Part shown: piece by piece, positions 35,772-44,450 of the stretch
How the letters are laid out: each line of letters opens with the position of its first letter
How positions within the stretch are numbered: the stretch's first letter is position 1
Origin: an uncultured Acetobacteraceae bacterium
Lineage (GTDB): Bacteria > Pseudomonadota > Alphaproteobacteria > Acetobacterales > Acetobacteraceae
DNA length: 64,000 nucleotides
Reading direction: 5' to 3'
Assembly (NCBI GenBank): GCA_946476985.1
Contig: CAMKWS010000008.1
Location: forward strand, 1-64,000
Notes under the pieces: model-generated
The model's database searches: none
What the model was told of the DNA's origin: nothing
Seen by the model: only the letters and a program-made list of their open reading frames with translations
Program-made: the position numbers and the translations under genes

Positions 35772-36965
35772 TTAAGCCGTATACCAAGATGGTAAGCGGA
35801 ACTTATAAGGAGTATCGAATTCCTCAATAAGATTGGAAAAGCCTACATGATCATAAATAACGATATCACGTTGCGGAGCCTGCCCACGGAGAGAGCGATA
35901 GGCGGTTCTGTTTAAGGCACGGTTAAAGATACCGGGACCGGATTTATACGCAATGAATAGACCCGGATGGAGATAGAAGTTCCGATAAAGCGATAGCAAG
36001 CAATCGGCTAGCACGGGGCTGTAAGGAGCGGCTCCAAAGAAGTCATTATGTACAACGCCATTATGGGTGAGGAAGAAAACCGCACCAGGATTGGCCTGCG
36101 TCATATGGGTGAGGGCGCGTTCATCACGAAGGCGAATATCGGCATCAATCCACCACCCACCTAGTTGATGGATAACGTGTACGCGTAAAAAATCTGCCGC
36201 TTCGGCCGGATGGCGCGCATTGATAAACAGAGTCCGTGCTTCAATGCCGTAATTTTCATACAGCCACTGTGCGCCAGAATGTTTATCAAAAATCGTAACT
36301 TCGTGCTCTTTGAAGCCTTTATGATATTCGAAGTTTTGAACGATTTCTTCAGGTGGGTTTTGATCCCAATAGAAGAAGATCTTTTTAGGGATAGGTGGAA
36401 GATCTTGCGCTGCAGGCGTTACTGAGGAGAAGAGGGACGGAACGGCACGTTTGGCAATTTCGAGATAGACAGAGTCGATCTCTTCCCCGGTATGAAATTC
36501 ATCATACGCATTGCCAATAGTCGTTAGGGCAGCTTGAGGGGGCGTTCCTCGCCATGCCGCTTGTGTTCCGCGGATATAGTTTGCAAATGCAAGATTAAGG
36601 TGAGAGAGCTCATCAAGCTCCGGCTCTGGGGCGTTTTCTCCGGCTTTTAAGAGGCATAAGAGCCGTGCCTGTAGGAGAGACTGTGCCAGAGGATAATAGG
36701 AGGGTGTCTTTGGGTGCAGGTCATATGCACGGCGATAGAAGAAAGACGCTTCTTTCACTTTCTGGTTGGTATGCAGAATATTCGCGAGAGCGAATGCTTT
36801 CTCAACCGTATCGTCACCATTTTTCTTGAAATACTCAGCAGCTTGAGCATCATTCGCTAAGCCGATCTGTGTCTCGGAAGCCGAGTTCACATCACGTGCC
36901 AAATCCCATTCATCAACAGAGTTAGATGAAGCATTATTTGGATGGAGATGCTGCTCTGAGGTCAT
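35772..36965 (-). CDS. DXD-motif glycosyltransferase (Och1/capsule-type) with N-terminal helical repeats
   Basis: 397 aa. Residues about 195-320 match the DXD sugar-binding glycosyltransferase family (PF04488-like): KKIFFYWDQNPPEE, VTIFDKHSGAQWLYENYG, RHPAEAADFLRVHVIHQLGGWWIDADI, with the metal-binding Asp-Ala-Asp in the last. Residues about 25-150 look like tetratricopeptide-type helical repeats (EKAFALANILHTNQKVKEASFFYRRAYDLHP). It probably builds a surface polysaccharide or glycoprotein sugar; acceptor unknown. It has its own terminator and is separated by about 290 bases from tRNA-Leu. Confidence 0.8.
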   Translation of the reverse strand: MTSEQHLHPNNASSNSVDEWDLARDVNSASETQIGLANDAQAAEYFKKNGDDTVEKAFALANILHTNQKVKEASFFYRRAYDLHPKTPSYYPLAQSLLQARLLCLLKAGENAPEPELDELSHLNLAFANYIRGTQAAWRGTPPQAALTTIGNAYDEFHTGEEIDSVYLEIAKRAVPSLFSSVTPAAQDLPPIPKKIFFYWDQNPPEEIVQNFEYHKGFKEHEVTIFDKHSGAQWLYENYGIEARTLFINARHPAEAADFLRVHVIHQLGGWWIDADIRLRDERALTHMTQANPGAVFFLTHNGVVHNDFFGAAPYSPVLADCLLSLYRNFYLHPGLFIAYKSGPGIFNRALNRTAYRSLRGQAPQRDIVIYDHVGFSNLIEEFDTPYKFRLPSWYTA

Positions 36966-37257
36966 TTACTGAAAAATCCGACATTCATAATGGGGGGAGT
37001 CTACAATATCCTTTAGACGTAGTAAATTATGTGTTTGTCGGAATTATCATGTCACTCAGTAGCTTATAGAGGAAAGCGTGAAACAATATCGTGATGATAT
37101 ATAAAATAATTTAATAATTGAGCAGTAGCCCTTCCTGCAGGCTATTTTAATGTACGTGTTATTTGGAACATAACTCTACGTACACGGAGCGAATGAAGAA
37201 GATAAATCCTCTTTGATTTTGTAGAGGGAGTTATTCGTTTTAGCCACATTAACCATG

Positions 37258-37344
37258 TGGTGCGCGCTGCGGGACTTGAACCCGCACGTTCGTATTGAAC
37301 TCGAGATTTTAAGTCTCGTGCGTCTACCATTCCGCCAAGCGCGC
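37258..37344 (-). tRNA. tRNA-Leu (UAA)
   Basis: Class II tRNA: acceptor GCGCGCT/AGCGCGC with A73 and encoded CCA, anticodon stem CGAGA/TCTCG around CTTAAAA (anticodon TAA), a long variable arm, and T arm GCGGG-TTCAAGT-CCCGC. It lies 13 bases downstream of the metalloprotein gene on the same strand, so it may be processed from that transcript. A weak stem (AGTAGCC/GGCTATT, 37124-37146) beyond it could end the RNA. Confidence 0.95.
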
Positions 37345-37357
37345 CAGAATGAGGGCC

Positions 37358-38029
37358 TTATATCATACTGAGAAGCCGAATACCATTCTGTGTGAGCCAT
37401 TTTTCTGCTTCTTTTCGTCCAATTTTTCCGCCAGGGGTATATTGGTCCACTAAATTCCAGAAAGATGGCCCATGATTGAAGTGGCTGAGATGTGCAAGTT
37501 CGTGGGTGATAACATAAGTGGCGATAGGACGTGGGGCCATAATAAGCCGCCAGTTCAACATAATATGTCCTTTTCGTGAGCAACTTCCCCAGCGGCTTTT
37601 TACATCGCGTAGGCTCAACTTTGTCGGCTGGGCATTCATATATGTGCTTTGTTGCTGAAAAATGGGCGGAAGTTGTTTCTGAGCATATTTCTTGAGGAAA
37701 GAGAGCAAGTAAACGGGATGTTCAGATTGAGGGTGGCCAATATGAATCCCGTCTTTTGTTAAGCGGGTACGGCCATCAAGCGTTGTAGTAGGTAAGATGG
37801 GGGTGGTGTCGCCCTCAATGGGGATAGCACCTTGCTCTATAGCGGAGGGGGGAAGTTCTCCTAATGCTTGTATGAGCCATTGAGATTGGCTTTGTAGAAA
37901 ATGAATACCATCCTCTTTTTTCGCATGGGGTGGCATTGTGATGATAATGGCCCGTTTGCGTGCGTCTAGGCGAAGGATAATACGGCGTGCTCGAGAGGAG
38001 ACACGCCAGATAATGGGCGGGGTGAGCAT
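37358..38029 (-). CDS. YgjP-like zinc metalloprotein (DUF45/M48-type)
   Basis: Predicted zinc metallopeptidase-like protein (223 aa) of the YgjP/WLM group. The C-terminal half has the family run RDVKSRWGSCSRKGHIMLNWRLI followed by YVITHELAHLSHFNHGPSFW, containing HELAH plus the distal His. The N-terminal half starts with a beta-rich segment (RRIILRLDARKRAIIITMP). Cellular target unknown. It lies 14 bases after the YcgN-like gene and just before tRNA-Leu, in a minus-strand set of three genes. Confidence 0.85.
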   Translation of the reverse strand: MLTPPIIWRVSSRARRIILRLDARKRAIIITMPPHAKKEDGIHFLQSQSQWLIQALGELPPSAIEQGAIPIEGDTTPILPTTTLDGRTRLTKDGIHIGHPQSEHPVYLLSFLKKYAQKQLPPIFQQQSTYMNAQPTKLSLRDVKSRWGSCSRKGHIMLNWRLIMAPRPIATYVITHELAHLSHFNHGPSFWNLVDQYTPGGKIGRKEAEKWLTQNGIRLLSMI

Positions 38030-38043
38030 ATATAACTATAAGC

Positions 38044-38553
38044 TCAGCGTGGTGTTTTTGAGGGGGTAGAAGGGCGTGAGGTCGTAATGCAAGGGGGAGC
38101 ATTTTCTGGCCAGGCACCAGGCCATGAAGCGAGATGATTTTCCAGCATGCCGGCGTGTCGTTCGCTAATGCAGCGACCACTGGCTGAGGCCCCTGCTTGC
38201 AGAACTGTATCTGCTGTGCCGCTTACGAGGGGATGCCATTCTGGGAGGTCAAATCCATCTCGTAATAGACGGTAAGCACAGCTAGGGGGGAGCCAGTCTA
38301 TATCATCTAGCAGATCAGGGGTAAGTGTTACGCAGTCTGGCATACGCTTTTGGCGACGTTCATAGTCTGTGCAACGGCATGTTTGTGTGTCGAGAAGGCG
38401 GCAGGAGACTTCTGTCCAGACGATTTCATCCGTGTCTTCATCGCGTAATTTATTTAGACAGCACCGTCCGCAGCCATCACATAGCGATTCCCACTGTGCT
38501 TGCGTCATATCCTTGAGGGATGTGGTTTGCCAGAAAGGGAGGCTATTGGTCAT
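38044..38553 (-). CDS. YcgN-like UPF0260 cysteine-cluster protein
   Basis: 169 aa of the UPF0260/YcgN family, characterised by the cysteine cluster CDGCGRCC near residue 26 and further Cys at CRLLDTQTCRC and PDCVTL, expected to hold zinc or an iron-sulfur centre; function unknown. Ends of the family match: LPPSCAYRLLRDG, LPEWHPLVSG. ATG 38553 opens the family N-terminus; a longer reading from 38607 is less likely. The start overlaps the upstream gene by 11 bases, indicating coupling. Confidence 0.88.
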   Translation of the reverse strand: MTNSLPFWQTTSLKDMTQAQWESLCDGCGRCCLNKLRDEDTDEIVWTEVSCRLLDTQTCRCTDYERRQKRMPDCVTLTPDLLDDIDWLPPSCAYRLLRDGFDLPEWHPLVSGTADTVLQAGASASGRCISERHAGMLENHLASWPGAWPENAPPCITTSRPSTPSKTPR

Positions 38554-39580
38554 GCTGAAGTGGCTCTGCTTTGGAATGAGATGAAGGTGGATGAGATAAC
38601 CACGCATTAAAACGGGTTGTTAAAGCGAGCTCATGTGTTGCCCAGAAATTGTCGCTAATTTCAAGTGATTCGGAAGGCATGGGCTGTGGCAGGTTGGGTA
38701 GGTGAGGTGGTGAGTGGCGTAGAATCTCTTTTGTTTTTTGCGTTGGTTCTGGAGGCAATGTGGCAGGAATTCCCCACACAGCTGAACTGTAGAGAATAGC
38801 GTTCTCTTGTATTTTGAAGTGGGATGGTTGGTGGTACTGCTCTTGGAGTTTGAAGATAACAGATGCTGGTGCAACGCCCATAAGAACGGTGTGTTTTTCG
38901 AGAAGGTGGTAAGCCTGTGCAGGGGTTCGCCACCAGACGATATAGGGGCGAATCTGGTCTAGCATATGAAAAGCTTTGCGAAGGCCGTGAGGGGTGGAAA
39001 GGGTTTTATATATATCAGCTGGAGGAACGCCAGCAGCGAGGAGGGCGGCCTCTAGAGTACTGCGTGGGCCTTGGAAAAAAGCTCGATGCCCGGGAATGTT
39101 GGTGACGTCCCATAGGCTAGCCCAATGTGGAAGGCGATTGCTGTGGTGTGCATCCCAAAAAAGGGCATGTTGAATAAAGCCAGCGGGTTGGCCGCATCTT
39201 CCAAGAGGTTTTAATGGCTGGAGCCACGACTCTGCACATGCAATTGTAGATTGCGTAGCGTTAAGCAGGATGGCTTGCATGTGCTGTGGGTAAGTAAGGC
39301 ATTCCTGTTTGAGTTCATCTAAAGTGGTGCCGTGACGATTGTAAAAATGCACGTCTATATTGGTGAGAATTTGTAGTTGGCTGTGTTCCGGAATGGCCCA
39401 GTAATACGGGGCAGGTAATGCTGGTGAAGGGGTTTGTGCTGGCAAAGAGGTTGAAAAGAAAAGAGATACGACTCCCCAAAAAATGGTTTTCACTAAGAGG
39501 GTGTGCAGTCGCTGAGAGAGCTGTGCAGAGGAATACTTATCTATGAGAGTGGTTGTGTTCATAGGGTGGGAAACCATCAT
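38543..39580 (-). CDS. Orphan periplasmic binding protein, PotD/PotF-like
   Basis: 345 aa with an N-terminal hydrophobic segment ending SLPAQTP, likely an export signal. The body follows the spermidine/putrescine-binding (SBP_bac_8) pattern: YWAIPEHSQLQILTNIDVHFYNRHG near the start, WDVTNIPGHRAFFQGPRSTLEAALLAAGVPPADIY, and IRPYIVWWRTPAQAYHLLEKHTVLMGVAP. It diverges clearly from PotD elsewhere. No ABC permease or ATPase gene is adjacent; instead it overlaps a YcgN-like gene. The start is uncertain (ATG 39562 also possible). Ligand unknown; a polyamine is only a family-based guess. Confidence 0.7.
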   Translation of the reverse strand: MMVSHPMNTTTLIDKYSSAQLSQRLHTLLVKTIFWGVVSLFFSTSLPAQTPSPALPAPYYWAIPEHSQLQILTNIDVHFYNRHGTTLDELKQECLTYPQHMQAILLNATQSTIACAESWLQPLKPLGRCGQPAGFIQHALFWDAHHSNRLPHWASLWDVTNIPGHRAFFQGPRSTLEAALLAAGVPPADIYKTLSTPHGLRKAFHMLDQIRPYIVWWRTPAQAYHLLEKHTVLMGVAPASVIFKLQEQYHQPSHFKIQENAILYSSAVWGIPATLPPEPTQKTKEILRHSPPHLPNLPQPMPSESLEISDNFWATHELALTTRFNAWLSHPPSSHSKAEPLQHDQ

Positions 39581-39876
39581 TGGAAAGGCGGTATATTTAG
39601 CCGGTTAGGCATACGATATAGGGGAGAGCATGGTGCGCTGTGCTGAGAGGCTGTCTAGGCAAGGTGCTTATGTGATAAATACTATGTCTTTCTTGAAAAT
39701 GCGTTACAAGAAAGCATATTTTTATATAGCCTCTGTGAAGGAGAGGGCTTTGGTTTTTTGCTGCCAAGGTGCTATGGGATAGCGTAATATAGTGAGCGGT
39801 GCCATGCGATATTGTGGTGCTTTGCTGATATGATCAGAATGTTTTTTACATTTATAAAGAGGTCAGAAGTATCATC

Positions 39877-40320
39877 ATGAATAGCCCTTTTGACACCATC
39901 CAAGATATTATCTCTGCTCAAGGGCAGATCTTTAGCCATTGTGCGAAGCGTTACGGCATAAGGCTAGTTTTTTTCGTGGTTGCTGCAGTTTTTCTGATTT
40001 TTGCGGCCATTGCTCTACATGGTGTTCTTTGGGGCGTTTTTTATAGTTTCTGCCATGTTGGGATGATCGGTGCTGCTGCCTGTGTGCTTGGTGTTGATGT
40101 ATTGGTAGCTGTCCTCTTTCTGCTGCTTGCCGTGCGGGCGGGACGTGCCTCTTTAGCGGAGCGGCGTGCCCGTGAATTGCGTGAACGTAAAGTGCAGGAG
40201 TTACGGCACTCTTTCGCCTTAACGACTATTTTGAGTTTTGCATCTGGGCCGGTGGGGCGTTTTGTCGGTGGTCAGGTCTGGCGGATTGTTCGAAATGTCG
40301 TCTCACGCCCGAAAAAGTGA
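39877..40320 (+). CDS. Small membrane protein of unknown function
   Basis: 147 aa with two strong membrane segments (LVFFVVAAVFLIFAAIALHG and AAACVLGVDVLVAVLFLLLAV), followed by a basic Arg/Glu-rich helix (RRARELRERKVQELR). The outline recalls phage-holin-superfamily/DUF1469 proteins of Proteobacteria, but the match is weak. It is a monocistronic gene with its own terminator at 40354-40381. Confidence 0.65.
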   Translation: MNSPFDTIQDIISAQGQIFSHCAKRYGIRLVFFVVAAVFLIFAAIALHGVLWGVFYSFCHVGMIGAAACVLGVDVLVAVLFLLLAVRAGRASLAERRARELRERKVQELRHSFALTTILSFASGPVGRFVGGQVWRIVRNVVSRPKK

Positions 40321-40353
40321 ATAAATATTTCTGTATATGATGGTGCCAATATG

Positions 40354-40381
40354 AAAGCGGTCTTTACGGGCCGCTTTTTTT
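40354..40381 (+). terminator. Terminator after the small membrane protein
   Basis: AAAGCGG pairs with CCGCTTT around ten bases and is followed by a T run. Confidence 0.75.
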
Positions 40382-40689
40382 AATGAATGATTTACATATA
40401 GGAGTCTCATCCTAGAGAGGTATTATTCTGACGATTGCGCGTTGCTTTGAGTCCTTATGTAATGACGAAGTAAAGGCCGATCGCACGTATATGCAGAACA
40501 GGTAAGACGAGGGAACAACCTTCGTTATCTGGTCAGCTCTTTGGAAATGAGGTATTTCCTTAATTTAGAAGAGATGAATGGTCTGTTTATTTAACTAGGC
40601 TATTTACAAGTTATGTTGGGGAGTCACGTGGGCGAATCACCAAAAATACCATCCGCACTGCCATGTGGGCAGGAAAGGAACGGTAGGTG
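40382..40689. other. Intergenic region before the efflux set
   Basis: About 308 bases. All frames are broken by frequent stops; I find no remnant of the FUSC permease that usually precedes DUF1656. A 25-codon reading (40613-40690) ends with its TGA overlapping the DUF1656 ATG, but it has no ribosome site. A divergence in composition (A/T-rich middle) suggests the operon promoter lies near 40560-40610. Confidence 0.35.
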
Positions 40690-40884
40690 ATGCTTGCAGA
40701 AGTGAGTCTGTGTGGTGTTCTCGTCTCTCCTATTTCTATTTACGCCGTCTTTGCTGTCTTCGTAACACTTGCCTTGCGTTATGGCCTGTGGCGCCTCAGG
40801 GTGCTGGGGTGGTTTTGGCATATCGCTCTGTTTGAGATTGCTTTGTATGTGTGCGTTCTCTGTTTGCTGATAATCTATGTTTGA
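40690..40884 (+). CDS. DUF1656 inner-membrane protein (AaeX-like)
   Basis: 64 aa with two membrane segments. It matches the DUF1656 pattern seen beside FUSC/AaeB-type exporters: EVSLCGVLVSPISIYAVFAVFVTLALRY, then WFWHIALFEIALYVCVLCLL. It is presumed to be a small subunit of an aromatic-acid or drug efflux pump. The start is ATG 40690 (a GTG one codon earlier is possible). It lies 12 bases before the HlyD-type gene. Confidence 0.82.
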   Translation: MLAEVSLCGVLVSPISIYAVFAVFVTLALRYGLWRLRVLGWFWHIALFEIALYVCVLCLLIIYV

Positions 40885-40896
40885 GGGTGAGCGCGT

Positions 40897-41808
40897 ATGA
40901 ACTGGTTACGACGGCTTGCGCGGCCATTATTAACATTAGTTGTGATCTCACTCGCTATTGGCTTGGGCTATGTGGTGTGGGACTTGTATGTCCTAGACCC
41001 ATGGACACGTGATGGTCGTGTGCGCGTTTATGTTGTTACCGCTACGCCTGAGGTGCCCGGGACAGTTGTGTCTGTTCCTGTGGTGGATAACCAGTTTGTT
41101 CATAAGGGTGATCCGCTCTTTACGGTCGACCCTTTGCGTTTTCGTCTCAAAATTGATGAAGCACGTGCTCGCCTTGCTGCGGTGGAAGAAGATTATAAGT
41201 TAAGCATGGCGAATGCACATCGTCGTAAGGGACTTTCGGGGGTTGTTTCCCGAGAGGAGCAGGAAATTTTTGATTCGGATATGGAAACACGCCGGGCACG
41301 GGTGGATGAAGCACGCTCTGCGTTGGATACGGCTATTTTGAACCTACAGCGCTCTACTGTTTATGCTGCAGTGGATGGGTATGTAACGAATTTGAACCTC
41401 CGTGTGGGGGATTATGTTCAAGCTGGCGTGCCTCGCATGGCCGTAATTGATGCGAATAGTTATTGGGTTTACGGCTATTTTGAAGAAACCAAAATGCATG
41501 GCGTGCATGTTGGCGATACAGCCCGCGTAAAATTAATGGGGTATCGCCGTATTCTGAAAGGCCATGTGGTGAGCATTGGTCGTGGTATTAATGATGAAAA
41601 TGGCGTTTCGGATAAATTAGGCCTGCCGAATGTGAATCCTATTTTCACATGGGTGCGTTTGGCGCAGCGTATTCCTGTACGTATTGAGTTAGATGAAGTG
41701 CCGCCAGAAGTTATTCTGTCTGCCGGTATGACGGCGACTGTTGCTGTGGGGCAAAGAAAACATGGTGGTAGAGGGATATTAACAACATGGCTGCAGGATC
41801 ATTTGTAA
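40897..41808 (+). CDS. HlyD-family periplasmic adaptor (AaeA/EmrA-like)
   Basis: 303-aa membrane-fusion protein linking an inner-membrane exporter to the outer-membrane channel. N-terminal membrane anchor (LLTLVVISLAIGLGYVVWDLY), then YVLDPWTRDGRVRV, lipoyl-type halves PEVPGTVVSVPVVDNQFVHKGDPLF and AAVDGYVTNLNLRVGDYVQAG flanking a short coiled coil (residues about 80-140), and a beta-barrel domain (YWVYGYFEETKMHGVHVGD). GAGGG lies ten bases upstream of ATG. It is co-transcribed with the DUF1656 and NodT genes; the permease that would complete the pump is not in the window. Confidence 0.9.
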   Translation: MNWLRRLARPLLTLVVISLAIGLGYVVWDLYVLDPWTRDGRVRVYVVTATPEVPGTVVSVPVVDNQFVHKGDPLFTVDPLRFRLKIDEARARLAAVEEDYKLSMANAHRRKGLSGVVSREEQEIFDSDMETRRARVDEARSALDTAILNLQRSTVYAAVDGYVTNLNLRVGDYVQAGVPRMAVIDANSYWVYGYFEETKMHGVHVGDTARVKLMGYRRILKGHVVSIGRGINDENGVSDKLGLPNVNPIFTWVRLAQRIPVRIELDEVPPEVILSAGMTATVAVGQRKHGGRGILTTWLQDHL

Positions 41809-41809
41809 G

Positions 41810-43318
41810 ATGACAAAGCGGCTCCTTCCAGTAGTTATCAGTAGTTGTTTTCTGTTAACCTCTTGCATGGTCGGGCCGAATTACAAGCCTGATAAGATCC
41901 CCTTACCGGATCACTTTACGAGTCAGCCTCATCCCGCCACAAAGGAAGAGATCGCTCAGACAGAGGCGAACCTTAAAGATTGGTGGGCACGGTTTAATGA
42001 CCCTATTCTTAATAGGCTGGTTGAACGGACTATTAAGGGTAATTACGATCTGCAAATTGCCACGCAGCATATTTTGGCAGAGCAGTCTCTCCGCCGCCAA
42101 GCTCAGTCAAATTGGTATCCACAACTAGATGCAAATGCAGGCGGGGGGGATAGCCGCTACTCCATCAATGTTGATAACTGGCCTTTGCGTCCAGGGAACC
42201 CAGCGAACCATCCTGAGGCGTCTGTGTTGACATATGGGGCACGGGCGAGCTGGGAGATCGATATCTTTGGTCATATTGCACGGCAGGTACAGGAGAGAAA
42301 GCGCCTCGTTGAAGCGAGTATTGAGGAGAGGCGCGGCCTGCTAATCTCTTTATTGAGCCAGTTAGCGACAGATTATATTGAGCTTAGAACGATCCAAGCT
42401 CGTATGGCTGTAACGGAAGATGCGATTAAAACTGCCCGTAGCAGTACAGCTTTGGTAGAGCAGCTTTATAAAAATGGAATTGGTAACACTTTAGCAATTG
42501 CACAGGCACGTACAGAAGAACATGCCGAACTTGCGCGTCTGCCTCCCTTACATGCACGGCAGGAACAATTGATACATGCGATTGCTGTTTTAATGGGGGA
42601 AATGCCGGGAGCAGAAGAGCCGGAATTAACAGCGCGGCATCCATTACCTGCTCTGCCTCCCTTCCCAGCAATGTTGCCATCTTCCGTGATGGTGAACCGT
42701 CCGGATATTCGTTCGGCTGAGCGTGGGTATGCGGCGAGTGTGGCGCGTATTGGCATCACTGTAGCGAATTTATATCCTAATTTTAGCATCCCACTCACAT
42801 TTAACCCTAATGCTTCGGCGGCATATCAGGCGTTCCAGCTTGGTGGTATGAGCTGGAATATTATGATGATGGCTTCTTTACCTATTTTGCATGGGGGTAA
42901 ATATAGTGCACAGATCGCCCAGGCACGCAGTGAAGCAGAAGCTAGCCGCCTGAAATATCGGCAGACTGTTCTTAATGCCTTTAAAGAGGTGGAAGATAGT
43001 TTGGATGACTGGCAACAGGATAAAGAGCTTGTACATCAAGAAAGTTCGGCGGCGGCTGAGGCTTCTTTAGCCTTGTTTCGAGCACGTAAGCTGTTTGCAG
43101 CTGGGCTGACGGGGTATTTAAATGTGTTGGATTCACAGCAAACGGCTTTAACCCAGCGTGTAGCTTCTGTCATTGCTACGGGCAAGCTGATGGATGATGC
43201 AATAACTCTGTATGTGGCTCTAGGGGCTGGCTGGCAGGGAGAAAACCTACCGAGCACAACTCTTCCCATAGAGAAACATGGCGGGCAGAATATGCTCTTG
43301 CGGGCCTTCACGCGCTAA
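41810..43318 (+). CDS. NodT-family outer-membrane efflux lipoprotein (TolC-like)
   Basis: 502-aa outer-membrane channel of RND/MFP-type pumps. It carries a lipoprotein signal with lipobox LTSC at residues 16-19 and the typical start MVGPNYKPDKIPLP. Two long TolC-type halves follow: WWARFNDPILNRLVERTIKGNYDLQIA, LTYGARASWEIDIFGHIARQV, then the second half with NRPDIRSAERGYAASVARIG and LFAAGLTGYLNVLDSQQTAL. It begins one base after the adaptor's stop, so translation is coupled. Confidence 0.92.
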   Translation: MTKRLLPVVISSCFLLTSCMVGPNYKPDKIPLPDHFTSQPHPATKEEIAQTEANLKDWWARFNDPILNRLVERTIKGNYDLQIATQHILAEQSLRRQAQSNWYPQLDANAGGGDSRYSINVDNWPLRPGNPANHPEASVLTYGARASWEIDIFGHIARQVQERKRLVEASIEERRGLLISLLSQLATDYIELRTIQARMAVTEDAIKTARSSTALVEQLYKNGIGNTLAIAQARTEEHAELARLPPLHARQEQLIHAIAVLMGEMPGAEEPELTARHPLPALPPFPAMLPSSVMVNRPDIRSAERGYAASVARIGITVANLYPNFSIPLTFNPNASAAYQAFQLGGMSWNIMMMASLPILHGGKYSAQIAQARSEAEASRLKYRQTVLNAFKEVEDSLDDWQQDKELVHQESSAAAEASLALFRARKLFAAGLTGYLNVLDSQQTALTQRVASVIATGKLMDDAITLYVALGAGWQGENLPSTTLPIEKHGGQNMLLRAFTR

Positions 43319-43344
43319 ATTGGAGCGCATGTGCTCAGAGGTGG

Positions 43345-44292
43345 TTAGGGAGTTTTTGGGAAAGGCTGCATGCAGCTAAAGCGTAGATTGTGTGCATATG
43401 TTTCCCCATCAAGTCCGAGAACATCTGTTGTAACGGTATGGTCAAGTCGCATGGCATCATAGCCGGCAAGATGGACGATACCTACAGGTTTGTGGGGGAA
43501 GGTTGCCTCGCATAGCTGGTTGGTTTGAGTGTCTATCAACCATGGGCCGAGATAGTTGCAGCTTGAGGGTAGGAAACTGGTTTTAAAGCGGTCGTGATAG
43601 CTTGTGAGAGCTAGGGACAGTTGGCCAGAACTGAAGATTTTCCCGTGTTTTAAGACAATTGTCTGCCATTGTTGTAGGCGGGCCCAATGAGGGGCTGAGC
43701 GTGAGAGGGAAAAAATGCCCCCGTTAAGGGTCGGTCGTACGCCAATAGAACGGCAGATTTTACGAGGTAAACGGGCTAAGCGTGCATTTTTATAAAGAAT
43801 AGATCGTACTTGGGCGAGTGGAAGAGGGGTCCAGCGTAAGCGGAAGGGTTTATGCAAAAAGAGCTCGGGGACAATCGCTAAAGAAGGCTGTTCTTGCTCG
43901 GCGGCATTAAAGAGCAGCTCAACAGCATTTTGGTTTTGCACCCAGGCGTCTGCGTCTATCCATGCGAGTGTGTCAAACTCTGGAAAGAGTTCGTTTAGCC
44001 ACATTTTGGAAAGTTCAATGGCGAGATTGGGGCGTTTGCGCAGGGCGCGTTGCGAGACGTTGGAGAATAGGCGTGGTGTACGAACAAGAATATTTTGTTG
44101 CTGGAGACTGTCTCGCTGAGCGTCTGTAAGCCCTCCATCAATACAGCCGATTGTAATTTGTGAAAGTGCTGGGAAACGCCGAATGGAGGTAATGAGTTCC
44201 TGCAGAATGGGGAAATAACGTGCATCACCACCTGTGATGATAAGGCGGCGTGGCGTTGTTGGAATGGGGGAGTGTGTGGCGATAGAGGGCAT
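43345..44292 (-). CDS. GT8-like glycosyltransferase
   Basis: 315 aa. RRLIITGGDARYFPILQELITSIRR opens a nucleotide-sugar fold; FDTLAWIDADAWVQ holds an Asp-Ala-Asp metal site near residue 115, and the C-terminal GIVHLAGYD with His resembles the HxxG-type element of family 8 enzymes. No membrane segment. Donor and acceptor unknown. It converges on the NodT gene and diverges from the DnaJ-like gene, standing alone. No ribosome site is obvious at the chosen ATG. Confidence 0.72.
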   Translation of the reverse strand: MPSIATHSPIPTTPRRLIITGGDARYFPILQELITSIRRFPALSQITIGCIDGGLTDAQRDSLQQQNILVRTPRLFSNVSQRALRKRPNLAIELSKMWLNELFPEFDTLAWIDADAWVQNQNAVELLFNAAEQEQPSLAIVPELFLHKPFRLRWTPLPLAQVRSILYKNARLARLPRKICRSIGVRPTLNGGIFSLSRSAPHWARLQQWQTIVLKHGKIFSSGQLSLALTSYHDRFKTSFLPSSCNYLGPWLIDTQTNQLCEATFPHKPVGIVHLAGYDAMRLDHTVTTDVLGLDGETYAHNLRFSCMQPFPKTP

Positions 44293-44450
44293 AGAAAATA
44301 TGTAGCGGAGGGAGGTGATGAGGGAAAGTGGATGTGAACTCTTTGTTATCTATTGACCTTAGCCCTTTGGCACCCCACTTTTCTATAAGGAAGCCTGCAT
44401 ATTAAGCGGTTTCCGGGGTGATATAGACTTCTGAAGGATGCAAGATAGCA

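Noticed and set aside
40613..40690. 25-codon upstream ORF ending on the DUF1656 start codon
   Set aside because: The stop/start overlap is attractive, but there is no ribosome site, no membrane or leader-like pattern, and chance ORFs of this size are common.
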